Positions 1 to 8,791 are shown, counted from the first letter of the stretch. The stretch: 64,000 nt of DNA from JAYVSZ01 sp043774925 (GCA_043774925.1 JAYVSZ010000011.1:1-64000); one strand, 5' to 3'. Numbers and translations are program-made. Notes: generated by a model not told the origin, from the sequence alone.

Positions 1-1214
1 GCACGGGTTGCGTGTAGCGCATCTTCTACGCGGGCTTTTTTCTCTTTCATTTCGATTTCAGTCGTCGCGCCAACTTTAATCACAGCTACGCCGCCAGCCA
101 TTTTGGCCACACGTTCTTGCAATTTTTCTTTGTCATAATCGCTGGTCGATTCTTCGATTTGTGCTTTGATTTGTGCAATGCGAGATTTAATGCCTTTTTC
201 GTCGCCTGCGCCGTCAATAATGATGGTGTTTTCTTTGCTCACTTCAATACGTTTGGCTTGGCCAAGCATTTCTAGCGTCACAGTTTCCAGTTTTAAGCCA
301 ACTTCTTCGGCAATCACGGTGCCGCCAGTCAATACAGCGATGTCTTCCAACATGGCTTTACGACGGTCGCCAAAGCCTGGAGCTTTAACTGCTGTTGTTT
401 TTAAAATGCCGCGAATGTTGTTCACCACTAGGGTAGCAAGCGCTTCGCCATCGATATCTTCTGCGATAATCAACAATGGACGACCTGATTTTGCCACTTG
501 CTCAAGCGTTGGCAATAAATCGCGAATGTTGCTGATTTTTTTGTCGTGCAATAACACTAAGGGATTGTCTAACAAGGCAATTTGACGCTCTTGGTTGTTA
601 ATGAAATAAGGTGAAAGGTAACCACGGTCGAATTGCATACCTTCAACTACGTCTAACTCGCTTTCTAAGCCAGAACCATCTTCAACGGTAATCACACCTT
701 CTTTGCCCACTTTGTCCATCGCATCAGCAATAATTTTACCGATTGATGCGTCTGAGTTTGCAGAAATTGAGCCTACTTGCGCGATTTCTTTGCTGGTGGT
801 GCATGGTTTAGATTGCGTTTTAAGGTCTGCAATCGCAGCTGCTACCGCTTTATCAATACCGCGTTTTAAATCCATTGGGTTCATGCCAGCAGCAACAGAT
901 TTCATGCCTTCGCGAATAATCGCTTGTGCCAAAACAGTTGCCGTTGTTGTACCGTCGCCTGCAATGTCGCTAGTTTTACTGGCTACTTCTTTCACCATTT
1001 GCGCGCCCATGTTTTCAAACTTATCTTTAAGCTCAATTTCTTTCGCGACAGAAACGCCATCTTTAGTGATGGTAGGCGCGCCGTATGAGCGCTCTAATAC
1101 TACGTTGCGACCTTTAGGGCCTAAAGTTACTTTTACTGCGTTGGCGAGAATATTCACGCCGTTAGTCATTTTTTGGCGGACTTCGTCGCCGAATCGAACA
1201 TCTTTTGCTGCCAT
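1..1214 (-). CDS. groEL: Chaperonin GroEL (60 kDa), C-terminus cut off by the window edge
   Basis: ATP-dependent cytosolic folding chamber that works with the GroES lid. About 404 of the usual ~545 residues are present. The start is ATG at 1214, preceded by an AGGAG ribosome site. The N-terminus reads MAAKDVRFGDEVRQKM and the ATP-binding segment GDGTTTATVLAQAI is visible; the apical domain follows. It is the second gene after groES on the same strand, with a 190-bp gap holding a palindromic repeat. Shared control by the CIRCE element upstream of groES is expected. The missing residues are lost only because the window ends. Confidence 0.98.
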   Translation of the reverse strand, partial: MAAKDVRFGDEVRQKMTNGVNILANAVKVTLGPKGRNVVLERSYGAPTITKDGVSVAKEIELKDKFENMGAQMVKEVASKTSDIAGDGTTTATVLAQAIIREGMKSVAAGMNPMDLKRGIDKAVAAAIADLKTQSKPCTTSKEIAQVGSISANSDASIGKIIADAMDKVGKEGVITVEDGSGLESELDVVEGMQFDRGYLSPYFINNQERQIALLDNPLVLLHDKKISNIRDLLPTLEQVAKSGRPLLIIAEDIDGEALATLVVNNIRGILKTTAVKAPGFGDRRKAMLEDIAVLTGGTVIAEEVGLKLETVTLEMLGQAKRIEVSKENTIIIDGAGDEKGIKSRIAQIKAQIEESTSDYDKEKLQERVAKMAGGVAVIKVGATTEIEMKEKKARVEDALHATR

Positions 1215-1233
1215 TTTAATTCTCCTGTTGTGG

Positions 1234-1355
1234 CAAAACATTTCGCTCTGAATAAGGGTGTTGCAATCGAAGCTTAAAAATCCTCACTTACACAAACGTA
1301 AACTCCGGTTTTTGCGCTTCTCTGCGCCTACTTATTCATTCGCTCGGATGTTTTG
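1234..1355. repeat. Imperfect palindromic intergenic repeat (copy A)
   Basis: This fills most of the groES-groEL gap. The outer arms CAAAACAT (1234-1241) and ATGTTTTG (1348-1355) are inverted, and AATAAG/CTTATT lies just inside them. The core at 1279-1330 contains AATCCTCA, then TTAC-N6-GTAA, then TCCGGTT and TGCGCCT. The same core order occurs in the 7.84-kb gap (copy B), with the short arms changed to GTAT/ATAC, a compensatory pattern. It may be a dispersed repeat or a structured spacer in the groESL mRNA. Its function is unknown. Confidence 0.55.
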
Positions 1356-1404
1356 CATACTTTTTAAATTGATATGAAATTAAGTTTGATTATTCGATGC
1401 TAAA

Positions 1405-1692
1405 TTATTCAACAATACCCATGATGTCTTCTTCACGCATAACTAATAATTCGTCGCCATCCACCTTAACGGTTTGGCCTGCGTATTTGCCGAAGAGCAC
1501 TTTGTCGCCAACTTTTACATCTAATGCAATTAATTTACCGCTGTCATCACGCTTGCCAGCACCAACGGCTTTAACCACGCCTTGGTCTGGTTTTTCTGCT
1601 GCGCTGTCTGGAATGACAATGCCTGATGCGGTGGTGCGTTCTTCTTCTGAGCGTTTTACAATCACGCGATCATGTAATGGACGTATTTTCAT
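1405..1692 (-). CDS. groES: Co-chaperonin GroES (10 kDa)
   Basis: Heptameric lid for GroEL. At 95 residues it is the full family length. It starts MKIRPLHDRVIVKR, contains the mobile-loop region ERTTASGIVIPDSA at about residues 18-31, and ends LLVMREEDIMGIVE. It is the first gene of the groESL operon. An AGGAG-like site sits just upstream of ATG 1692, and a CIRCE operator lies 57 bp upstream, which implies HrcA repression. Confidence 0.98.
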   Translation of the reverse strand: MKIRPLHDRVIVKRSEEERTTASGIVIPDSAAEKPDQGVVKAVGAGKRDDSGKLIALDVKVGDKVLFGKYAGQTVKVDGDELLVMREEDIMGIVE

Positions 1693-1748
1693 TAATTTTC
1701 TCCTTGGTGTATGCTTATTTGTACATTAAAAAAATGCAGAACGCGATT

Positions 1749-1775
1749 TTAGCACTCGCGTGCCTAGATTGCTAA
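1749..1775. promoter_or_regulatory. CIRCE operator of groESL (HrcA site)
   Basis: The sequence is TTAGCACTC, a 9-bp spacer, then GATTGCTAA. The left arm matches the CIRCE consensus exactly; the right arm has one change (GATTGCTAA for GAGTGCTAA). It lies in the groES leader or promoter region on the minus strand. CIRCE is the binding site of the heat-sensing repressor HrcA, so groESL here should be HrcA-controlled. hrcA itself is not in the window. Confidence 0.9.
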
Positions 1776-1837
1776 TATTGTAGTGTGAATTATTGTTTTC
1801 AAGAGCGGAATTGTAAAAAATTGAAAGAAAGTTTATT

Positions 1838-2392
1838 TTGAGTGAACCGATTAAATCAACGCCAGAAGCGGCGATTCAGCAATTAAACCTAAGCTACAGC
1901 GCAGAGCAGGATCGTTTGCTGTTCCGCGTCGGATTAAGCGATAATACCGAGCTGATGGTGTGGCTGACTTTGCGTATCACTAGGCAGCTATGGGCTTTGC
2001 TCAATGGTGAAACGCATTTGCCCACCGCCAGCTCGATACAAATAGAAACACCGCCTGCGCAGGCGGTGGAGCAGTTTAAGCAAGAAGCACAAGCGGTAGA
2101 GTCGTTACAAAAAATGGATTTCGCGACCGAATACCAACCGCGACAGCAAGCCCGTGGTGAGGGCGTTTTGCTGGCAACAGCGTTGCAACTGACGGACGAC
2201 GGCGTTAAGCACTTGGATATTACCTGCTTGGAAGGTGTAAATGTACGCATGAATTTAACGCAGGAGTTGATTTTGGCGATTTGTAATATGCTGCAACTTT
2301 CTAGCAAAGAAGCGGGCTGGGATGTGGCTACACCAGCCAGCGTTGCTGCATCGGTGGCGGTGATTAGCGCAGAACAAAAACTCTTGCATTGA
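1838..2392 (+). CDS. Hypothetical protein, 184 aa
   Basis: I do not recognise this protein. It is cytosolic in appearance, with no signal peptide or membrane segment. The start is TTG at 1838 after a weak purine-rich site (GAAAGAAAG), and no in-frame ATG lies near the N-terminus. The N-terminal half has mixed strands and helices (LTLRITRQLWALL). The middle is rich in Q and E (residues about 70-95). The C-terminal part (LDITCLEGVNVRMNLTQELILAICNML) looks like a folded sandwich edge. It is transcribed divergently from groESL and lies 40 bp before the pseudokinase gene, possibly in one operon. Confidence 0.7.
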   Translation: MSEPIKSTPEAAIQQLNLSYSAEQDRLLFRVGLSDNTELMVWLTLRITRQLWALLNGETHLPTASSIQIETPPAQAVEQFKQEAQAVESLQKMDFATEYQPRQQARGEGVLLATALQLTDDGVKHLDITCLEGVNVRMNLTQELILAICNMLQLSSKEAGWDVATPASVAASVAVISAEQKLLH

Positions 2393-2431
2393 TTATTCAA
2401 TACAAGGCATGTAAATATTTAGGACATCATC

Positions 2432-3754
2432 GTGGAAAACGCATCAGTAGACGCTATCAAGCACCCCCAAACAATCGATAAGTATGAGTTGTTGAGCGTG
2501 CTAAGGCATGGCGTATCGAGCACTGTTTACAAAGCGCATGATTCTTTTGAAAAAAGAGATGTGGCGATTAAAGTATTTCACCTGCGGCAATTTTCAAGTG
2601 ATTTTGTTAGAGTTGAAGCAGAAAAATTATTTATGCGCCAAGCCTCAAGTGCAAGCAAATTAAATCACCCTTATATTGCAGCCATTTATGATGCCAAAAT
2701 TAGCCAACAACAAGCTTATATCGTGAGCGAGTTTGTTCAAGGCATGCCGATTACTGAGTTTGTACAAGAAAAAAAACTACTGCCAATTGATAAAGTGGTG
2801 CAATTGGTCTACAAGTGTTGCACAGCGCTGAGTTACGCTAACGAGCGTGGCCTTTTTCACGGCGAGATTAAACTTGGAAACATCATGTTAAGCGGTGAAA
2901 ATGAGATCAAAATCGTAGGTTTTGGTTTGATGGATTTCGTGGCTAGTCAGCAGGTGGATGCGAATTCTATGGAGTCTTTAATTTATACTTTGCCAAATAA
3001 ATTGCAGGAGGATAATCAAGAGCAAGGGGATATTTACGCGCTAGGCATGGTGATGTACCAGCTGCTGACGGGCAAGTTACCATATGAGGCAAAAGATATT
3101 GCTAGCTTATTGAAAAAAATTGAAAGCACATCGCCGACAGATGTTCGCTCACTTAAGCCTGAAATGCCAGAAGCAATAGCAAACGTGGTAAACATGGCTG
3201 TAGAAAAAGATCACGCACTTCGCTACCTTAGTTGGAAAGATTTTTCGCGCGATCTAGCGAATAGTGAGCAATCCGTTGCAGACAATAATCGGCAAATTGC
3301 AGACTCTGCCAAAATCAATTTATTAAGAGAGCTCACATTCTTTGATGAATTCAGCGATTTAGAATTATGGGAAGTGCTGGCTATTAGTCAATGGGCGCAG
3401 TTTTCAGCAGGCAAAACCTTAGTAAAAGAGGGTGAGTTTGGAGGCTCATTTTACATATTAGCCAAAGGCAAAGTCAATGTGCTGAAAAAAGATAAAAAAC
3501 TCAGCGCAATCTCTAAAGGTAGTTGTTTTGGTGAAATGGCATATATTGATAAAAAAAATGCACTACGCCAAGCCAGCATACTTTCAATCTCTAGTGTTAT
3601 GCTCATTAAGATTAATGCACATTTGCTAGAAAAAGCTTCGGTTCAACTGCAACTTGCGTTTAATCGTGCTTTCTTAAAAGTACTAGCGAGACGACTGGCT
3701 GACTCAAATGCTGAGCTTGTAGGAGATTTTGTAATACAAGACCAGTTTGATTAA
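2432..3754 (+). CDS. Serine/threonine kinase-like protein (predicted pseudokinase) with C-terminal cyclic-nucleotide-binding domain
   Basis: Residues ~18-275 have a Hanks-type kinase fold: VAIK with Lys47, a Glu in the C helix, and the F-helix motif DIYALG near 200. The catalytic loop HRDxKxxN is changed to HGEIKLGN (143-150), so the base Asp is Glu145. The metal-binding DFG is GFG (163-165). The glycine loop is also degenerate. Catalysis is therefore unlikely. Residues ~298-430 form a Crp/PKA-type cNMP-binding domain with the phosphate cassette FGEMAYID and Arg379. Start is GTG at 2432. It probably acts as a ligand-responsive scaffold or regulator; the partner is unknown. Residual activity through Glu145 cannot be excluded. 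Confidence 0.85.
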   Translation: MENASVDAIKHPQTIDKYELLSVLRHGVSSTVYKAHDSFEKRDVAIKVFHLRQFSSDFVRVEAEKLFMRQASSASKLNHPYIAAIYDAKISQQQAYIVSEFVQGMPITEFVQEKKLLPIDKVVQLVYKCCTALSYANERGLFHGEIKLGNIMLSGENEIKIVGFGLMDFVASQQVDANSMESLIYTLPNKLQEDNQEQGDIYALGMVMYQLLTGKLPYEAKDIASLLKKIESTSPTDVRSLKPEMPEAIANVVNMAVEKDHALRYLSWKDFSRDLANSEQSVADNNRQIADSAKINLLRELTFFDEFSDLELWEVLAISQWAQFSAGKTLVKEGEFGGSFYILAKGKVNVLKKDKKLSAISKGSCFGEMAYIDKKNALRQASILSISSVMLIKINAHLLEKASVQLQLAFNRAFLKVLARRLADSNAELVGDFVIQDQFD

Positions 3755-3809
3755 GGACTGGAAAATAGTTTTACCTGAAATATACCCGTGCCAGCCAAAG
3801 CAGAAATTT

Positions 3810-4445
3810 TCACCTTAACCCCACCCCATTGCGCTTAGATTTAATCAATCCGTAAATAACAAAACAAAAGCCAATAGCCAAACCAGCCAGCACAATGCTG
3901 GCCATGTGTTGTTGAATAAATCCAATGCTACTAAAAAAGTAACCCGCAAGCATTAAAATACATACCCAAAAAACCGCGCCAATGCTGGATGCTAGGACAT
4001 ATTTGCGATATTGCATTTCGCTCACGCCCGCCAGCAAGGGCGCAAATGTGCGTACCACGGCAATAAATGGTGAAACCATCAAAGTCGCTAGCCCATATTT
4101 GGCATAAAAACGGCGCGTTTTATCTAGCGCATTTTGGCTCACCCAGGGCGATTGGCCGCTATTAATTTTGCCGCCAAACAATTTGCCTATTTGGTAGCTT
4201 AAAATATTACCCAAGATAACTGCGCTTGTAAGTGTGAGCATGGTAAAAGCTAGATTTAGCGAGCCCAGCTTGCAAAATGAGCCAGCAATAAAAATAAGCG
4301 GATTGCCTGGTAAGAAAAATAGTGGAAAAACGCCGATTTCTAAGAATGCAATGGCAAAAAGTAGCAGGTAAATTAAGCTGCCATGCGCGGCAATAAAGCC
4401 TGCAATTTGCGCATCAAGATTGGATAATAAGCTTAAAATTTCCAT
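3810..4445 (-). CDS. DedA family integral membrane protein (SNARE-associated Golgi/VTT domain)
   Basis: 211-residue inner-membrane protein. Family members are implicated in undecaprenyl-phosphate or phospholipid translocation and envelope homeostasis. Visible features are the re-entrant region EIGVFPLFFLPGNPLIFIAG, several hydrophobic helices, and the DedA signature near FYAKYGLATLMVSPFIAVVRTFAPLLAG, whose Arg is conserved. I chose ATG 4445 because TAGGA sits 5-9 bases upstream; a longer frame would run into the divergent bioA. It is divergent from bioA with about 95 bp between starts. Confidence 0.88.
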   Translation of the reverse strand: MEILSLLSNLDAQIAGFIAAHGSLIYLLLFAIAFLEIGVFPLFFLPGNPLIFIAGSFCKLGSLNLAFTMLTLTSAVILGNILSYQIGKLFGGKINSGQSPWVSQNALDKTRRFYAKYGLATLMVSPFIAVVRTFAPLLAGVSEMQYRKYVLASSIGAVFWVCILMLAGYFFSSIGFIQQHMASIVLAGLAIGFCFVIYGLIKSKRNGVGLR

Positions 4446-4539
4446 GTCATTCCTAAAGTTAAAGTCCGCCAAACCAGTATAACAGCCACGAGAACATTGC
4501 AAAAAAACTATTTTTTGCAAAAACACGTACAATTTAATA

Positions 4540-5844
4540 ATGGATAACAAAAATTTACTTAATCGCAGTTTGCAAGCGGTGTGGCACCCGTGCACGCAGA
4601 TGAAGTTGCACGAAAATTATCCGCTTATCCCGATTAGTCGCGGCGATGGTGTTTGGCTTACAGATATTGACGGCAAACGCTATTTGGATGCGGTGAGTAG
4701 CTGGTGGGTGAATTTATTTGGGCATAACAACGCCGCCATTAAAGAGGCGATTAAGCAACAGCTTGATACGTTGGAACACGTGATGCTGGCAGGTTTTACG
4801 CATCAACCCGTCGTTGAACTTTCTGAAAAATTAGGCAAGCTCACAGGTTTAGGTCATGCGTTTTATGCCAGCGATGGTGCGAGTGCGACGGAAATTGCGC
4901 TTAAAATGAGTTTTCATTTTTGGCGCAATAGCGGCAAGCCTAATAAAACTAAATTTATTAGCTTGCAAAATAGCTATCACGGCGAAACCTTAGGCGCGTT
5001 AGGCGTGACCGACGTCGAGATTTTTAAAGATACTTACGCACCACTTTTGGTGCAATCTGCCCAAATGCCTAGCCCAGATTTTAGATTGGCAGAAGCTGGA
5101 GAAAGTGCGGAAACATTTGCCATGCGTGCCGCAGAGGCGCTTGAATGCTATGTCGCAGCGCATGCACATGAATTGGCCGCATTTATCATTGAGCCACTTG
5201 TGCAGTGCGCAGCAGGTATGGGCATGTATCATCCTATTTATCTCACGCGTGCCAGAGAAATTTGTAGCAAATATCAAGTGCATTTAATTGCCGATGAGAT
5301 CGCCGTTGGTTTTGGCCGCACAGGGACGATGTTTGCTTGTGAGCAAGCCAACGTTACGCCAGATTTTATGTGTCTTTCCAAAGGCATTACTGGCGGTTAT
5401 TTGCCACTTTCTGTCGTGCTAACGACCAATGAAATTTACGCGGCTTTTTACGATGACAGCCTAGCGAAAGCGTTTTTACATAGCCACAGCTACACAGGAA
5501 ACCCACTTGCTTGCAGCGCTGCTTTGGCGACCTTAGCCATATTTGAAAGCGATGATATTTTAGCTAAAAACAAGCAAAAATCTGCGCAAATTAGCGCCAA
5601 AATGCAGGCGCTCACTCACTTGCCTATCGATCACTTACGCCATCAAGGCATGATTTTCGCATTTGATGTGCAAACTAAAAAAGCAAACTTTGCTAAAGCT
5701 TGCTATGCGGCAGCTTTGCAGCAAGGTTTGCTGCTGCGGCCGATTGGCAACACGGTTTATTTGATGCCACCTTACGTGATTAATGAGGCGGAAATTGACC
5801 ACATGATTAACGCAACTTTTAATGCGATTCAACAAACGATATGA
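4540..5844 (+). CDS. bioA: Adenosylmethionine-8-amino-7-oxononanoate aminotransferase
   Basis: PLP enzyme of biotin synthesis that converts KAPA to DAPA with SAM as amino donor. At 434 residues it is normal in length. Family motifs are WHPCTQM near the N-terminus, SSWWVNLFGH, the Asp of LIADEIAVGFGRTGTMFACE, and the Schiff-base lysine in LSKGITGGYLPLS. The stop overlaps the next start (ATGA), so translational coupling with dacB is likely. The rest of the bio pathway is not in the window. Confidence 0.96.
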   Translation: MDNKNLLNRSLQAVWHPCTQMKLHENYPLIPISRGDGVWLTDIDGKRYLDAVSSWWVNLFGHNNAAIKEAIKQQLDTLEHVMLAGFTHQPVVELSEKLGKLTGLGHAFYASDGASATEIALKMSFHFWRNSGKPNKTKFISLQNSYHGETLGALGVTDVEIFKDTYAPLLVQSAQMPSPDFRLAEAGESAETFAMRAAEALECYVAAHAHELAAFIIEPLVQCAAGMGMYHPIYLTRAREICSKYQVHLIADEIAVGFGRTGTMFACEQANVTPDFMCLSKGITGGYLPLSVVLTTNEIYAAFYDDSLAKAFLHSHSYTGNPLACSAALATLAIFESDDILAKNKQKSAQISAKMQALTHLPIDHLRHQGMIFAFDVQTKKANFAKACYAAALQQGLLLRPIGNTVYLMPPYVINEAEIDHMINATFNAIQQTI

Positions 5845-7244
5845 AAAAAATATGCGCATTTTTAGTTTTGTTTTTACTTAGCTTTAGCGCGCAAGCTGAG
5901 CTGCCAGCGGCGGTCGCAGATGCACTCAAAAATGCGGGAATTTCGCAACAAAATGTGGCTGTTTTTGTGCAGGCGGTGGAAAGCGACAGCCCGATTTTAA
6001 GCCATAATGCGGGCAATAGCATGAACCCTGCTTCGGTGATGAAGTTGGTGACGACGAACGCTGCGCTGGATTTGCTTACGCCAGTTTATCATTGGAAAAC
6101 CGAAGTGTATCGTGATGGTAGTGTGAGCAATGGCGTGCTGAATGGCAATCTCATTATCAAAGGCTACGGCGACCCGAGTTTTAAGGCGCAAGAATTCTGG
6201 CGCTTGTTGATGAGTTTGCAACAAGCGGGCATTAAGCAAATCAAGGGTGATTTGATCATTGATAAAAGTGTTTTTGCCAAAAATGTGGGCAGCAGAAACA
6301 CCTTTGACGACGAGACATGGCGTGCCTACAACGCCATGCCAAGCGCGTTTTTGGTAAACGGCCGCAATACCAGTTTTAAATTTAGCGCGAATGATAATGG
6401 GGTAAAAGTAAGTCAGGAATTCGAGCTGCCAGAAGTGCAAATTGTGAATAATATGCAGCGCTCACAAGGCGCATGCGGCGAGTGGCGCAGCAATTTTGGC
6501 TACACAGTGAAGCCGTTGGCGAATAAGGCCGTGGTCACGTTTAGCGGCACATTTTCGCCCGATTGTGGTGAGCGCTATTTGGAATTGAGCGTGTTTGATG
6601 ATGAAAGATACGCGTTTTACACTTTCCGCAAATTGTGGCGTGAGCTTGGCGGCAGTTTTAACGGCAATCTCAAAGTGCAAGATTTGCCCATTGGCGCAAC
6701 TAAAATTCTTGAGCAGCAGTCAGACCCGCTTGGCTATGTTATTCGCGACATTAATAAATGGAGCAATAACTTGATGGCGCGACAGCTGTTGCTCACGCTC
6801 GCCGCAGAAAAAAGCGGCACGCCAGCGACTGAGGTCAAAGGCGCGGAAGCAATCAAAGCTTGGCTTGCGGGCAAAGGCTTGCGTTTCGATGAGTTAGTCA
6901 TCGAAAATGGCTCTGGCTTGTCGCGCATAGAGCGCATCAGCGCCGAGCATTTGGGCAAAATGCTCGTGGCTGCTTTCAGAAGCCCAGTAATGCCAGAACT
7001 CATGGCTTCGTTGCCTATTTTGGCAGCAGATGGCACGGTAAAAAAACGTCTGAATGACAGTCAAGCCAATGGCCGCGCACACCTTAAAACAGGCTCGTTA
7101 GATGGCGTAAGCGCGTTTGCAGGCTACGAGATTGATGCCAATAATCACCGCCATGTGCTGGTGATGATGGTGAATCACCCCAAAGCGGCGGCCAGCAAAG
7201 CCGCACAGGACGCGCTGATTGAATGGGTACAACAACAACCTTGA
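5841..7244 (+). CDS. dacB: D-alanyl-D-alanine carboxypeptidase/endopeptidase (PBP4 family)
   Basis: Periplasmic low-molecular-mass penicillin-binding protein that trims peptidoglycan peptides and cross-links. It has an N-terminal signal peptide (about residues 1-19, ending SAQA). The class C PBP motifs appear in order: SVMK (SxxK) near residue 65, SNN near residue 306, and KTG in HLKTGSLDGVSAFAGY near residue 415. The large insertion between SxxK and SNN is typical of PBP4. 467 residues. It overlaps bioA by 4 bp. Confidence 0.94.
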   Translation: MKKICAFLVLFLLSFSAQAELPAAVADALKNAGISQQNVAVFVQAVESDSPILSHNAGNSMNPASVMKLVTTNAALDLLTPVYHWKTEVYRDGSVSNGVLNGNLIIKGYGDPSFKAQEFWRLLMSLQQAGIKQIKGDLIIDKSVFAKNVGSRNTFDDETWRAYNAMPSAFLVNGRNTSFKFSANDNGVKVSQEFELPEVQIVNNMQRSQGACGEWRSNFGYTVKPLANKAVVTFSGTFSPDCGERYLELSVFDDERYAFYTFRKLWRELGGSFNGNLKVQDLPIGATKILEQQSDPLGYVIRDINKWSNNLMARQLLLTLAAEKSGTPATEVKGAEAIKAWLAGKGLRFDELVIENGSGLSRIERISAEHLGKMLVAAFRSPVMPELMASLPILAADGTVKKRLNDSQANGRAHLKTGSLDGVSAFAGYEIDANNHRHVLVMMVNHPKAAASKAAQDALIEWVQQQP

Positions 7245-7323
7245 TTTATGTCAAAGCACGGCGAACTTAGCTTGTTTTACAGTATCATATTGGCTTGTTA
7301 ACCATTTATAGATTTTAACGACG

Positions 7324-7800
7324 ATGAAATTACTTAAACTACTGCTGGCATGCGCGTGTTTACTGACGCTAAACGCCTGCCAAGCTGAGCCTAACTCTAA
7401 CGCTTCAACTAACAGCTCTACCAATAAGGAAACCACTGCAATGACCGCAAGCGCAACAGCACTCGTAAAAAATGATACCGTAATAGGCAATGGCCGCGAG
7501 GCGGAACCGGGTTTTAACGTCACCGTGCATTACACAGGCTGGCTTTACGACGAAAAAGCGCCTGAGCACAAAGGCAAAAAATTTGATAGTTCGCTGGATA
7601 GAAAAGAGCCGTTTAAGTTTGATTTGGGTGCTGGGCAAGTGATTCAAGGTTGGGACGAAGGCTTTGCTGGCATGAAAATTGGGGGTAAACGCAACTTAGT
7701 GATTCCGCCTGAAATGGGCTACGGTGCGCGTGGTGCGGGCGGCGTGATTCCGCCGAATGCCACTTTAATTTTTGATGTAGAACTTTTGGATGTTAAATAA
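7324..7800 (+). CDS. FKBP-type peptidyl-prolyl cis-trans isomerase, lipoprotein
   Basis: 158 residues. The N-terminal lipoprotein signal peptide has the lipobox LNAC, so the mature protein is lipid-anchored and faces the periplasm. A Ser/Thr/Asn-rich linker follows, then one FKBP domain: VTVHYTGWLYD, KKFDSSLDRKEPFKFDLG, VIQGWDEGFAGMKIGGKRNLVIPPEMGYG and the terminal strand ATLIFDVELLDVK. It should catalyse proline isomerisation during envelope protein folding. It is a single gene in the spacing seen, with its own upstream region. Confidence 0.93.
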   Translation: MKLLKLLLACACLLTLNACQAEPNSNASTNSSTNKETTAMTASATALVKNDTVIGNGREAEPGFNVTVHYTGWLYDEKAPEHKGKKFDSSLDRKEPFKFDLGAGQVIQGWDEGFAGMKIGGKRNLVIPPEMGYGARGAGGVIPPNATLIFDVELLDVK

Positions 7801-7803
7801 AAA

Positions 7804-7912
7804 GCAGCTTTTGGCGCTTTGCGGCGTTGTGCGGCACTCGCAATCCTCATGTATAACCACATACATTCTGGTTGCTGCGTTCCGTGCGCCTTGCACTGCA
7901 TCCAAAATCAGC
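7804..7912. repeat. Imperfect palindromic intergenic repeat (copy B)
   Basis: This fills the gap between the FKBP and OsmC genes. The centre is ATGTAT-aacc-ACATACAT. The flanks TTTTGG...CCAAAA (7810-7815 and 7901-7906) extend a loose inverted repeat over about 100 bp. The core at 7842-7892 follows the same order as copy A at 1279-1330: AATCCTCA, a short inverted pair, TC(C/T)GGTT, TGCG and TGCGCCT. It may also act as a weak terminator for the FKBP gene, though no U-tract is seen. Confidence 0.5.
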
Positions 7913-7945
7913 ATTTTATAAAGCTGTTATAGAAAGCGAGCTTGA

Positions 7946-8377
7946 ATGCAGGTAATTGTTAAATGGATTGACGGCGTTTCGTTCGTCGGCGAATCGGAAA
8001 CTGGCCATGCCGTGGTGCTGGACGGCGCGCCAGAGAACGGCGGCCGCAACATTGGTATGCGTCCAATGGAAATGTTGCTCATCGGCATGGGTGCTTGTAC
8101 CTCGTTTGACGTGGTGACGATTTTGAAAAAAGCGCGCCAGCCGATTGTGGATTGTGTGGCAGAAATCGCTGCCGAGCGCGCAGATGAAATCCCTAAAGTA
8201 TTCACCAAAATTCATGTACATTTTGTGATTACTGGCAGCAATTTGAACGAAACGCAGGTTGAGCGCGCAGTAAAATTATCTGCCGAAAAATATTGCTCAG
8301 CATCGATTATGTTGAGTAAAAGTGTCGAAATTACGCACGGCTATGAAATTAAACCCAGCGAAATTAGGACGCCTTAA
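7946..8377 (+). CDS. OsmC family protein (YhfA-like)
   Basis: 143-residue cytosolic protein of the OsmC/Ohr superfamily, whose members detoxify organic hydroperoxides or have unknown redox roles. The family features are RPMEMLLIGMGACTSFDVVTILKK with a first cysteine (CTSFD) and a second cysteine in SAEKYCSASIML, the two redox Cys positions. This spacing is closer to the YhfA branch than to Ohr. The stop abuts the TTG start of the VOC gene, so the two are probably co-transcribed. Confidence 0.88.
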   Translation: MQVIVKWIDGVSFVGESETGHAVVLDGAPENGGRNIGMRPMEMLLIGMGACTSFDVVTILKKARQPIVDCVAEIAAERADEIPKVFTKIHVHFVITGSNLNETQVERAVKLSAEKYCSASIMLSKSVEITHGYEIKPSEIRTP

Positions 8378-8791
8378 TTGAATGCCTCTGCGAGCCAATA
8401 TCCACGCGGTATGCTGGGCATTCGGCATGTGGCGCTATTTATTAAAGAGTTAGAAAAAGCGGTAGATTTTTACACGCGTGTGATGGGCATGAAAATTGAG
8501 TGGCAGCCCGATGCGGACAATGTGTATTTAACCAATGGTGGCGATGTATTTGCCTTGCATCGCGTGGACTACGCGCCAAGCGGCACGCAGCGGCTAGACC
8601 ACATTGGCTTTGTGCTAAAAACGCATGAAGATGTGGATAATTGGTACGCGTATTTTGTGGAAAATAAAGTGAAAATTACCGAAGCGCCAAAAACGCACCG
8701 CGATGGCTCGCGCGGTTTTTATTGCTTAGATCCAGTCGGGCACTTGCTGGAATTGATTTATCATCCACCTATAGCAAACCTTAATTCGTAA
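8378..8791 (+). CDS. VOC (glyoxalase/dioxygenase superfamily) protein
   Basis: Single vicinal-oxygen-chelate domain. It begins GIRHVALFIKELEKAVDFYTRVMGM, continues QRLDHIGFVLKTHEDVDNWYAYF, and ends SRGFYCLDPVGHLLELIYHPP. Two His and one Glu (IRHVA, LDHIG, LLELIYH) sit where metal ligands usually lie. The substrate cannot be told from sequence. I chose TTG 8378 because AGGA lies 8 bases upstream and it follows the osmC stop directly; ATG 8411 is the alternative. The 3' end overlaps the convergent next gene by 11 bp. Confidence 0.88.
   Translation: MNASASQYPRGMLGIRHVALFIKELEKAVDFYTRVMGMKIEWQPDADNVYLTNGGDVFALHRVDYAPSGTQRLDHIGFVLKTHEDVDNWYAYFVENKVKITEAPKTHRDGSRGFYCLDPVGHLLELIYHPPIANLNS

Noticed and set aside
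166..1251. Long plus-strand frames opposite groEL
   Set aside because: They are antisense shadows of a highly conserved gene with low-entropy third positions.
4445..4595. N-terminal extension of the DedA gene to 4595
   Set aside because: It would overlap bioA on the opposite strand, and the added residues do not fit the family; ATG 4445 has a ribosome site.
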